From positions 1 to 31,854 of the forward strand of contig CAMOOX010000010.1 in NCBI GenBank assembly GCA_946621875.1: DNA of 31,854 nucleotides, read 5' to 3'. Source of the stretch: UBA1738 sp003453455 (GTDB lineage Bacteria > Bacillota > Clostridia > UBA1381). The translations under genes were made by a program, and so were the position numbers. Positions 16,294 to 22,571 of this stretch are shown one piece after another; positions within the stretch are counted from its first letter, which is position 1; each line of letters begins with the position of its first letter. The notes below the pieces were generated by a model. It was given only the letters and a program-made list of their open reading frames with translations. It had not been told where the DNA came from and did no database searches.

Positions 16294-17924
16294 ATTCCCA
16301 TCATTTCCTTTGCGTGCATTATTGCCGTTTCGCTTATCTCACTTCCGTCTATTATGCGTGCAATTTCATAAACGCGTTCATCTTTTGACAGATTTTTAAT
16401 TTCTGTCACTGTACGCTCACCGTCTGTATGCTTTGAAATCACAAAATGATTATCCGCACTTGCCGCAAGCTGAGGTGAGTGGCTTACACATATCACCTGT
16501 TTTCCCCGTGCAAGATGCCATAACTTTGCCGCAATCCTCTTTGCCGCATTTCCCGAAACACCTGTGTCTATTTCGTCAAAAATAAGGGTATCAACGCTAC
16601 CTGAAACTATTGATTTTATTGCAAGCATTATTCTCGAAAGCTCTCCTCCTGATGCAATTTTTACAAGCGGCTTCATTTCCTCGCCGACATTCGGACAAAT
16701 CATAAATTCCGCTGTTTCTGCTCCCTTTGCACCAAAATCGCATGGTTTCAATTCCGCTTTAAATTTAACCTTTGGCATATCAAGCTCTGAAAGCACTTTT
16801 TCCACTTCTTTTTGCAACATTTCTGCCGCATTTTTGCGGATTTTGGTTATTTTTAAAGCTTCTTCCTCTATCTCTTTTTCGATTGAAGAAAGCTCTTTTT
16901 CAAGCTCCTCCGTTTTTTTGTCCCAATTTTTAAGCCTGTCGAGTTCGGCGTCCGCCTCCTCCAAGTATTTAAGCACGCTTTCCTCATCGCCGCCGTACTT
17001 CTTTTCAAGCCTTGAAATTGTATCTAAACGCTCTTCTATTTCACCTTGCTCATTTTCGTCAAAGTCAAGATTATTCAAAAAATTTCCGATTTCGTGGACA
17101 CAGTCCTCAATTATATATTTAACATCGGTGATTTTAGACAAAACTTCGTCCAAATCGCCGTCTATACCGGAAATGTGCTCAAGAGAAGACGCTGCGCGGC
17201 TTACTTTGTCATATCCGCAGTTATCACCATACAAGCTATCATATGCCTCATTTAAGCTGAGAGCAAGTTTTTCGCTGTTATCAATGAGTGCCTTTCTCTC
17301 TTTTAGCTGCGCCTCTTCCCCTACTTTTAAGTCCGCCGCGGTAATTTCATTTATCTGATATGTCAGTAAATCTATCCTCTCTGCTCGCTCCTGCTCGTTT
17401 TTATTAAGACTTTCAATCTTTGAAAGGATTTCTCTCCTTGCAGCATAAAGCTTTTGATATTCCGAAAGGTCAGATTTAGCGTATTCATCAAGAAAATCAA
17501 TATGCTTTTCCGGTGTTAAAAGTGCCTGATTATCATGCTGTCCGTGAATATTTATTAGGTGAGCTCCCACTTCTCTTAAAATATTTTGAGTAGCCATAAC
17601 ACCGTTTATACGGCATACATTCCTGCCCTCCTGTGATATTTCACGGTCTATCAAAACAGAATTTCCGTCCGTTTCAATACCCTCATTTTCGAGGATTTCC
17701 AATACATCTTTATTAGCCTCGAACATTCCCTGAATGCGTGCCTTATCCGTTCCGTACCGCACAAGCGTTTTATCGCTCCTTGCACCCAAAAGGAGATTTA
17801 CACAGTCAATTATTATAGATTTTCCTGCACCCGTTTCGCCCGTTAAAACGGTCATTCCGGGTTGCCACTCAATATCTATTTTATCAATTAACGCCACATT
17901 TTTTATATTCATAAAAAGAAGCAT
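16290..17924 (-). CDS. recN: DNA repair protein RecN
   Basis: RecN is an SMC-like ATPase acting early in double-strand break repair. The 544 residues match the family (about 550-570). Walker A TGETGAGKS lies at residues 28-36, QHDNQALL near 134, long coiled-coil segments between about 160 and 370, the signature region KIASGGELSRIMLAIK, and Walker B TLIFDEIDTG. The start MLLFMNIKNVALI follows GGAAGGAATAAAGTT; this Shine-Dalgarno overlaps the argR stop. It is grouped with nadK and argR, as commonly in Firmicutes. Confidence 0.96.
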   Translation of the reverse strand: MLLFMNIKNVALIDKIDIEWQPGMTVLTGETGAGKSIIIDCVNLLLGARSDKTLVRYGTDKARIQGMFEANKDVLEILENEGIETDGNSVLIDREISQEGRNVCRINGVMATQNILREVGAHLINIHGQHDNQALLTPEKHIDFLDEYAKSDLSEYQKLYAARREILSKIESLNKNEQERAERIDLLTYQINEITAADLKVGEEAQLKERKALIDNSEKLALSLNEAYDSLYGDNCGYDKVSRAASSLEHISGIDGDLDEVLSKITDVKYIIEDCVHEIGNFLNNLDFDENEQGEIEERLDTISRLEKKYGGDEESVLKYLEEADAELDRLKNWDKKTEELEKELSSIEKEIEEEALKITKIRKNAAEMLQKEVEKVLSELDMPKVKFKAELKPCDFGAKGAETAEFMICPNVGEEMKPLVKIASGGELSRIMLAIKSIVSGSVDTLIFDEIDTGVSGNAAKRIAAKLWHLARGKQVICVSHSPQLAASADNHFVISKHTDGERTVTEIKNLSKDERVYEIARIIDGSEISETAIMHAKEMMGI

Positions 17925-17928
17925 AACT

Positions 17929-18384
17929 TTATTCCTTCCAGTTAAACATCTTATAAAGGCGTGATGCCATTTTTTCCGCCTGCTCCCGCGATTCCAGTAT
18001 AATCAGAATTGTGTCGTCACCTGCGATTGTACCAAGAATTTCGTGATTTAAAACCGCGTCAAGCGTTGCCGCAACCGCGTTTGCCATACCCGAATTGGTC
18101 TTTACTATGATTGTGTGCATGGCATATTTTATGCTAATTATTGATTTTGAAAAAATACTGATATGCTCTTTATTATCCTTTTTTTCTTCCTGTGTTACCG
18201 CATATTTATATGTCCCGTCCGATAACGAAATCTTGATTAGACCCAGCTCCTTAATATCTCTTGAAACTGTTGCCTGCGTAACCAAAAATCCCGCCGCCTC
18301 CAAGCCTTCTGTAAGTTCCTGCTGGGTTTTTACATCTCTTTCGGATATTATTTTCAAAATTTGCTGTTGTCTTTTTTGTTTCAT
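17929..18384 (-). CDS. argR: Arginine repressor ArgR/AhrC
   Basis: ArgR is the hexameric arginine-responsive repressor. The 151-residue product from MKQKRQQQILKIISERDVKT has the N-terminal winged helix with VTQATVSRDIKELGLIK (about 35-51) and the C-terminal arginine-binding motif GTIAGDDT (118-125). An open frame continues 27 codons upstream into nadK, but the ATG at 18384 is preceded by AAAGGGGACAT and fits family starts. It lies 14 nt after nadK. An ARG-box match at the operon start site suggests autoregulation. Confidence 0.96.
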   Translation of the reverse strand: MKQKRQQQILKIISERDVKTQQELTEGLEAAGFLVTQATVSRDIKELGLIKISLSDGTYKYAVTQEEKKDNKEHISIFSKSIISIKYAMHTIIVKTNSGMANAVAATLDAVLNHEILGTIAGDDTILIILESREQAEKMASRLYKMFNWKE

Positions 18385-18398
18385 TTTTATGTCCCCTT

Positions 18399-19232
18399 TT
18401 AAAGTTTTGCCATCATTGTATGGTAAAATGACTGTCTTCCAAGCTTTATTATTTTTAGAGCACATTCAGCGCGTTTTATCGTTATCTTATCACATGATTT
18501 TACGGTGCATTTATCCTCCCCGTCCACAGTAACTGTTGCGCTATTGGCGCCGCCTTCAAAAAGGCCTACATTTATAAGCTTGTCTGCTGACAGGAGCATA
18601 GGCCTTGCCGAAAGCATATGCGCACATATCGGTGTTGCTATAAACAGCTCCATCTGAGGGTCTGCAACAGGTCCTCCTGCTGAGAGAGAATACCCCGTCG
18701 AACCTGTCGGCGTTGAAACTATAAGTCCGTCAGCAATATATTCGCTTACCATTTCATCGCCTGCATAAAGTCCAAGGGCTATCATCTCTGCATTAGGCTT
18801 CGCTATTACCACATCATTAAGTGCAAGGAACTTCTGAACCTTTTCGCTGCTATCTTCCACATCAATTTCCATCATCATACGTTTTTCTATTTGGAAGTCA
18901 TCAGCAAGCAACCTATCGCACGCCGCTTGCATATCATCCACTTCAACCTCAGTCATAAATCCGACCTTACCGAGATTTATTCCCATAACCGGGATATTGC
19001 CCCGTCCGCACGGTCCGGCCGCCTGCAAAATCGTTCCGTCGCCGCCAAGGACAATAACTGCGTCAACTCCATCATACAAATCCTCTCCGCAAAAGCGTAC
19101 ATTCTCACCAGAAATTGCATCTTTTTCGGGCATAACAATTTCAGCCCTACCAGATAAAATTTGCAGCAGCATTTTTGTATATCTATAATCTTTATCCTTT
19201 GTACTGTTTGGAATTACTGCAATTCTTTTCAA
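18399..19232 (-). CDS. nadK: NAD kinase
   Basis: NadK phosphorylates NAD to NADP. The start is taken as TTG at 19232, with GAGGG 7 nt upstream, giving MKRIAVIPNSTKDKDYRYTK (277 residues). Longer in-frame ATG starts would lie upstream of the promoter -10. Motifs are the catalytic GGDGT at 63-67, MGINLGKVGFMTE, and TPTGSTGYSLSAGGP. It is the first gene of nadK-argR-recN-rseC-like. Only this segment of the usual xseAB-ispA-dxs-tlyA-nadK-argR-recN cluster is present, and a divergent gene lies upstream. Confidence 0.95.
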   Translation of the reverse strand: MKRIAVIPNSTKDKDYRYTKMLLQILSGRAEIVMPEKDAISGENVRFCGEDLYDGVDAVIVLGGDGTILQAAGPCGRGNIPVMGINLGKVGFMTEVEVDDMQAACDRLLADDFQIEKRMMMEIDVEDSSEKVQKFLALNDVVIAKPNAEMIALGLYAGDEMVSEYIADGLIVSTPTGSTGYSLSAGGPVADPQMELFIATPICAHMLSARPMLLSADKLINVGLFEGGANSATVTVDGEDKCTVKSCDKITIKRAECALKIIKLGRQSFYHTMMAKL

Positions 19233-19251
19233 GATATATCCCTCACATCTT

Positions 19252-19265
19252 TGTATATTTATACA
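19252..19265 (-). promoter_or_regulatory. Candidate ARG box at the nadK-argR-recN start
   Basis: TGTATATTTATACA fits the ARG-box core TGNAT-WWWW-ATNCA at every position. It begins 2 nt past the -10 and covers the expected start site. One box is seen; no convincing second box is adjacent. ArgR binding is inferred. Confidence 0.55.
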
Positions 19266-19266
19266 C

Positions 19267-19295
19267 ATTATACATTGAAGGTTCATAAATTGCAA
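19267..19295 (-). promoter_or_regulatory. Promoter of nadK-argR-recN
   Basis: On the minus strand TTGCAA (19295-19290), 17 nt and TATAAT (19272-19267). It is divergent from the gph promoter, with 17 bp between the two -35 boxes. Confidence 0.8.
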
Positions 19296-19312
19296 CCCAT
19301 TTTAAATTTTTT

Positions 19313-19341
19313 TTGACTTTTTGGGGATTTTTTGCTAAAAT
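19313..19341 (+). promoter_or_regulatory. Promoter of the HAD phosphatase gene
   Basis: TTGACT (19313-19318), a 17-nt spacer and TAAAAT (19336-19341), 33 nt before the ATG. Confidence 0.8.
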
Positions 19342-19374
19342 ATTACTAAAATTTATCTTAATACGGAGACTTAT

Positions 19375-20046
19375 ATGATAAAACTTTGCATTTTTGACCT
19401 TGACGGAACTATTTTGGATACCCTTTCGGCTATTGCATATTTCGGTAATAATGCGCTTACAAACTGCGGATTTCCTGCGATTGATGAAAGCCATTATAAG
19501 TATTTTGCAGGCGATGGGCGTATAATTCTTGTACATCGTATGCTACAATTTTTGAATGCGGATACACCTGAAAACTATGAAAAGGTCAGCTCGTTGTACG
19601 ACTCAGAATATGAAAAAGCTCCTAACTTTAAGACAGCGCCTTTTGAGGGCATACCAAATCTCTTGTCAGAGCTTAAAACCAACGGGATAAAAATTGCAGT
19701 CCTCTCAAATAAACCGGATAATGTAGCGCAAGAGGCTGTTAAAATATTTTTCGGCGACATTTTTGATTTTGTTGAGGGCGCTGTAAATAATGTACGCGCA
19801 AAGCCCGAACCCGATAACGCTTTGAGGATTTGCAAAATGTTTGATATTCTTCCCAGTGAAACGCTTTTTATTGGCGACACAAATGTGGATATTCAGACAG
19901 GAAAAAATGCAAAAATGCATACCTTGGGTGTACTTTGGGGGTTTCGCGAAATGCAGGAGCTTTTAGACTGCGGAGCAGACTTCATTGCGTCAAAGCCTAT
20001 GGAAATACTTTCAATAATTCAAAATGAAATGCAAGAAAACAGCTAA
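19375..20046 (+). CDS. gph: HAD-superfamily phosphatase, phosphoglycolate phosphatase-like
   Basis: The 223-residue product has HAD motif I FDLDGTILDT (Asp8 nucleophile, Asp10), a helical cap domain, motif II AVLSNKPD, a lysine in the KPEPDN segment, and motif III/IV FIGDTNVDIQTGKNA. Length and motif spacing match Gph/PGP enzymes, which dephosphorylate 2-phosphoglycolate formed during DNA repair. Related HAD enzymes act on other sugar phosphates, so the substrate is not certain. It stands alone, divergent from nadK. Confidence 0.88.
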   Translation: MIKLCIFDLDGTILDTLSAIAYFGNNALTNCGFPAIDESHYKYFAGDGRIILVHRMLQFLNADTPENYEKVSSLYDSEYEKAPNFKTAPFEGIPNLLSELKTNGIKIAVLSNKPDNVAQEAVKIFFGDIFDFVEGAVNNVRAKPEPDNALRICKMFDILPSETLFIGDTNVDIQTGKNAKMHTLGVLWGFREMQELLDCGADFIASKPMEILSIIQNEMQENS

Positions 20047-20100
20047 AAATTAAAGAAAAACGGCGAAAATTAAAGAAAATCTTTTGTAGATTTACTTTTT
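20046..20100 (+). terminator. Weak terminator and short direct repeat after gph
   Basis: A 14-bp repeat AAAATTAAAGAAAA occurs at 20046-20059 and 20066-20079. It is followed by a 6-bp AT-rich hairpin, AAATCT (20077-20082) with AGATTT (20088-20093), then ACTTTTTTT. The hairpin is weak; the function of the repeat is unknown. Confidence 0.4.
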
Positions 20101-20112
20101 TTAAAAAAAGTA

Positions 20113-20141
20113 TTGACTTTGCTTTTAGTGTGTAGTAAAAT
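20113..20141 (+). promoter_or_regulatory. Promoter of rplM-rpsI
   Basis: TTGACT (20113-20118), a 17-nt spacer and TAAAAT (20136-20141). Confidence 0.85.
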
Positions 20142-20145
20142 ACAA

Positions 20146-20208
20146 ACCGTTGGTTTATTATGAGTAATAAACATGAGTTTTAATCGTTCTATAAGGAGGT
20201 ACAAATCA
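20146..20208 (+). promoter_or_regulatory. L13-type ribosomal protein leader
   Basis: The short untranslated region before rplM has AACCGTTG followed by a perfect 8-bp hairpin, GTTTATTA (20153-20160), loop TGAG, TAATAAAC (20165-20172). It resembles the Firmicutes L13 leader, thought to bind L13 for feedback. The assignment is by resemblance and position, without a covariance-model test. Confidence 0.55.
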
Positions 20209-20646
20209 ATGAGTAGCTATATGGCAAAACCCGAAGAAATCAAAAGAAAATGGTATATCATTGATGCTGCAAACAAGCCCTTGGGAAGAGTGGCTCAGGC
20301 AGCTGCAAGTATTTTAAGAGGCAAGCATTTGCCTACATTCACACCGCACGTTGACTGCGGAGACCACGTTATCATAATCAATGCCGAAAAGACAGTTTTG
20401 ACAGGTAATAAACTTGCTCAAAAGGTGCGTTACTACCACACAGGCTGGGTAGGCGGCATTAAGGAAATCCACTATGATGAGCTTATGGAAAAGAATCCTG
20501 AAAAGGCTATGATGTACGCTGTAAAGGGTATGCTCCCTAATAACACAATTGGAAGAAAAGCATTAACTCGTCTTCGCGTATATAAAGGCGCAGAACATGA
20601 TAATGCAGCACAGCAGCCCGAAGTTTGGACTCAGGAAATTAAGTAA
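20209..20646 (+). CDS. rplM: 50S ribosomal protein L13
   Basis: The ATG at 20209 follows AAGGAGGTACAAATCA, and an upstream in-frame ATG at 20173 has no such site. The 145-residue product shows KRKWYIIDAANKPLGRVAQA, HVDCGDHVIIINA, YYHTGWVGGIKEI and the C-terminal KGMLPNNTIGRKALTRLRVY. Length and motifs are standard L13, an early 50S assembly protein. It is followed by rpsI after 14 nt. Confidence 0.97.
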   Translation: MSSYMAKPEEIKRKWYIIDAANKPLGRVAQAAASILRGKHLPTFTPHVDCGDHVIIINAEKTVLTGNKLAQKVRYYHTGWVGGIKEIHYDELMEKNPEKAMMYAVKGMLPNNTIGRKALTRLRVYKGAEHDNAAQQPEVWTQEIK

Positions 20647-20660
20647 GGAGGATTTTTAAA

Positions 20661-21056
20661 ATGGCAAAAGAACAGTTCTACGGAACCGGAAGAAGAAAAT
20701 CGTCTATCGCAAGAGTCAGACTTATTCCGGGTAAAGGTAATATAACAATCAATAAAAGAGATATCGACGACTACTTTGGTCTTGATACTTTAAAAGTTAT
20801 CGTGCGTCAGCCTTTGGTACTTACTAACACAGTTGCTAAATTTGATGTTGTTGCAACAGTTGAAGGCGGTGGTTTTACAGGTCAGGCAGGCGCTATTCGC
20901 CACGGCATTTCAAGAGCACTTTTAGAAGTTGATTCTGATGAGTACAGACAGGTTTTGAAGCAAGCAGGTTTCTTAACAAGAGATTCTCGTATGAAGGAAA
21001 GAAAGAAGTACGGTCTCAAAGCAGCCCGTCGTGCGCCGCAGTTCTCAAAGAGATAA
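20661..21056 (+). CDS. rpsI: 30S ribosomal protein S9
   Basis: The 131-residue protein starts MAKEQFYGTGRRKSSIARVR after GGAGG. It includes GGFTGQAGAIRHGISRALL and the conserved basic tail KKYGLKAARRAPQFSKR, whose terminal SKR reaches the P-site tRNA in ribosomes. Normal length. Second gene of the rplM-rpsI pair, followed by a strong terminator. Confidence 0.97.
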   Translation: MAKEQFYGTGRRKSSIARVRLIPGKGNITINKRDIDDYFGLDTLKVIVRQPLVLTNTVAKFDVVATVEGGGFTGQAGAIRHGISRALLEVDSDEYRQVLKQAGFLTRDSRMKERKKYGLKAARRAPQFSKR

Positions 21057-21060
21057 ATTC

Positions 21061-21095
21061 AAACAGCATCTGCAAAATGCAGATGCTGTTTTTAT
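21061..21095. terminator. Intrinsic terminator after rpsI
   Basis: Arms 21061-21074 and 21078-21091 (AAACAGCATCTGCA and its complement) with a 3-nt loop end in a T run. The converging membrane protein gene ends within it, so it may also serve the minus strand. Confidence 0.88.
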
Positions 21096-21508
21096 AACTT
21101 TCTATTATAAATAAAATAACATATCCAATAAAGAAGCACAAGACCACAAACATTTAATGCAAGAATGCTTGCATCCTCTTTTTTCCCCATTGCCTCCAAA
21201 ACAATAACTACTACTCCTACTATAATGATATATATTCCAAATGCCATACTTTTTGCCTTGTGCATAATGGAAATATTCCGCTCGTCTTTTTCTGCAATTT
21301 CTCGGCTTTTTATAGTTTCCTCGTTTTTGGTAATTCTTTTATACTGTATAATCCTCAAAGCCCCCATTAAGGCAAATGCAATTCCAAGCGTCTCCAAATA
21401 CTCATTTTCAATTATTTTTGCCAAATTCAAAACTACAAGAATAACCCCGATTAGAATATATCCAACAGCAATTTCCAGTCTTGATTTGAGCTTCTTTTCA
21501 AAATCCAT
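21092..21508 (-). CDS. Four-helix membrane protein paired with an XRE regulator
   Basis: The ATG at 21508 lies 1 nt after the stop of the upstream regulator. The GAGGAGG ribosome binding site is formed by that gene's last Glu codons. A longer in-frame start at 21577 is not supported. The 138-residue product has a basic start (MDFEKKLKSRLE), hydrophobic segments at about 13-30 and 38-55, a charged middle (KRITKNEETIKSREIAEKDERN), and two more helices at about 87-106 and 114-133. Small membrane proteins of this form are commonly paired with short XRE regulators in Firmicutes; the function is unknown. Confidence 0.82.
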   Translation of the reverse strand: MDFEKKLKSRLEIAVGYILIGVILVVLNLAKIIENEYLETLGIAFALMGALRIIQYKRITKNEETIKSREIAEKDERNISIMHKAKSMAFGIYIIIVGVVVIVLEAMGKKEDASILALNVCGLVLLYWICYFIYNRKL

Positions 21509-21509
21509 C

Positions 21510-21707
21510 TTATTCCTCCTCAAAAATAAATAAATCCTCAATTTTTGCATTAAAATAATTCGCCAATTTGAATGCAAGATTTAAAGACGCAATATATTTT
21601 CCGTTTTCCAACGAAATAATCGTCTGTCTTGTTACTCTTACCGCCTTTGCCAAATCATCTTGCGTCAAATTTCTTTCTTTTCTGTATTCTTTTATTCTAT
21701 TCTCCAC
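21510..21707 (-). CDS. Short XRE/Cro-C1-family transcriptional regulator
   Basis: The 65-residue protein is a single helix-turn-helix domain: RIKEYRKERNLTQDDLAKAV, then VTRQTIISLENGKY as recognition region, then ALKLANYF-like helices ending KIEDLFIFEEE. The start is GTG at 21707 with GGGAGG about 6 nt upstream. It is co-transcribed with the membrane protein gene. The promoter is bracketed by a 14-bp direct repeat that could be its operator. Confidence 0.93.
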   Translation of the reverse strand: MENRIKEYRKERNLTQDDLAKAVRVTRQTIISLENGKYIASLNLAFKLANYFNAKIEDLFIFEEE

Positions 21708-21741
21708 CTATATCCTCCCTTTTTGGATTTGTATAGTTAAC

Positions 21742-21801
21742 TTTACATTTTTATTTTAGCATACCAAAAGTGAAATGTCAAGTGTGTTTTACATTTTTAT
21801 T
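21742..21801. repeat. 14-bp direct repeat bracketing the XRE promoter
   Basis: TTTACATTTTTATT occurs at 21742-21755 and again at 21788-21801, 46 bp apart. One copy overlaps the -10 and start of the XRE gene; the other lies just upstream of its -35 and close to the divergent pspC promoter. Operator function is inferred. Confidence 0.55.
21753..21781 (-). promoter_or_regulatory. Promoter of the XRE-membrane protein operon
   Basis: On the minus strand TTGACA (21781-21776), 17 nt and TAAAAT (21758-21753). Confidence 0.8.
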
Positions 21802-21802
21802 A

Positions 21803-21831
21803 TTGATTTTTTTAGCGATTTGTGGTATAAT
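21803..21831 (+). promoter_or_regulatory. Promoter of the PspC gene
   Basis: TTGATT (21803-21808), a 17-nt spacer and TATAAT (21826-21831), 22 nt before the ATG, divergent from the XRE promoter. Confidence 0.8.
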
Positions 21832-21853
21832 ATTATTGTTAGGAGATGATATT

Positions 21854-22036
21854 ATGAAAAAACTTTATAAATCCGGTACAGATAAAAAGATTTTTGGTGT
21901 ATGCGGAGGAATTGCAGAATACTTTGACATAGATTCAACCGTTATCAGGCTTGTTTGGGCAATATCCATTCTTGTATTCGGCACAGGATTTTTAGCCTAT
22001 ATAATTGCCGCAATAATTCTTCCATCAAGGACATAA
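21854..22036 (+). CDS. PspC-domain membrane protein
   Basis: The ATG at 21854 after TAGGAGATG gives a 60-residue protein; the longer frame from 21770 would include the promoter. It is a bare PspC domain: MKKLYKSGTDKKIFGVCGGI, AEYFDIDSTVIRLVWAI and one hydrophobic segment at about 35-56 ending IILPSRT. PspC proteins act in envelope stress responses in other bacteria. It stands alone here. Confidence 0.92.
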   Translation: MKKLYKSGTDKKIFGVCGGIAEYFDIDSTVIRLVWAISILVFGTGFLAYIIAAIILPSRT

Positions 22037-22087
22037 AACTTATTAGCTTGCAAGCCACTTAAACCCCAAAATTTCTTACTAAAAGTG

Positions 22088-22116
22088 TTGACAAATCGCT
22101 TATAATGTGTTAAAAT
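22088..22116 (+). promoter_or_regulatory. Promoter of the DUF2325-type gene
   Basis: TTGACA (22088-22093), a 17-nt spacer and TAAAAT (22111-22116). A large palindrome starts 2 nt after the -10. Confidence 0.85.
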
Positions 22117-22117
22117 C

Positions 22118-22151
22118 GACAATATAGTTAGCAGAAGCTAACTATATTGTC
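22118..22151. promoter_or_regulatory. DtxR-type operator in a 34-bp perfect palindrome
   Basis: Arms 22118-22132 and 22137-22151 are perfectly complementary (15 bp) around AGAA. The core AGTTAGC-N4-GCTAACT matches the sites at the feo operon and next to the DtxR-type gene. It covers the expected start site, so bound repressor would block transcription. The transcript would also begin with a stable hairpin. It lacks a T run, so it is not a terminator. Confidence 0.75.
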
Positions 22152-22195
22152 TGTATGAACAATCCACAAAGCATATACTAAAAGGAGAGCATAAT

Positions 22196-22483
22196 ATGAG
22201 CGTAGTTATAGTAGGCGGACACGACCGCATGAATTGTCAGTATAAAGAGATATGCAAGCGCTTTGGCTGCAAATGCAAGGTATTTACACAATGTCCGGCT
22301 GATTTTCAAAATCAAATAGGCAATCCCGACATAATTATCGTTTTCACAAAAACAGTAGCACATAAGATGCTTAAAGTAGCTTTGTTAAAAGCATCTAAAA
22401 CAGGTGTAGCAATTAGATACTGTAATTCTTCAAGTGCCTGCGCCTTGAAAGAGTGCCTCAACTCGCATCTTCAAACAGTTTAA
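22196..22483 (+). CDS. DUF2325-type protein, predicted iron-regulated
   Basis: The 95-residue protein begins MSVVIVGGHDRMNCQYKEIC after AAAAGGAGAG. The VVIVGGHDRM start, several cysteines (Cys14, 20, 25, 27, 33, 76, 82, 87) and NPDIIIVFTKTVAHKM resemble the DUF2325 family, small Rossmann-like proteins of unknown function. No membrane helix or signal is seen. The promoter carries the same palindrome as the feo operon, so expression is predicted to rise on iron limitation. Family assignment is from memory of the motif. Confidence 0.75.
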   Translation: MSVVIVGGHDRMNCQYKEICKRFGCKCKVFTQCPADFQNQIGNPDIIIVFTKTVAHKMLKVALLKASKTGVAIRYCNSSSACALKECLNSHLQTV

Positions 22484-22538
22484 TTTTTTTGTAGCGTTAT
22501 TATCCCTTGCTAACATATTTGATTTTTATGACAAAAAT

Positions 22539-22571
22539 AGCAAAAAGAGCCAATAAATGGCTCTTTTTGCT
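22539..22571. terminator. Bidirectional terminator
   Basis: AGCAAAAAGAGCC (22539-22551) and GGCTCTTTTTGCT (22559-22571) with a 7-nt loop lie between two converging genes. On the minus strand ATTTTTG follows the stem. Confidence 0.85.

Noticed and set aside
16564..17358. 264-codon Ser-rich frame opposite recN
   Set aside because: It is a shadow of recN: the Ser/Phe-rich composition mirrors the Lys/Glu-rich coiled coil, and recN is complete with all motifs.
22118..22151. The 34-bp palindrome as an intrinsic terminator
   Set aside because: It lies at the start site, has no T run after it, and its core matches operator copies at the feo genes.
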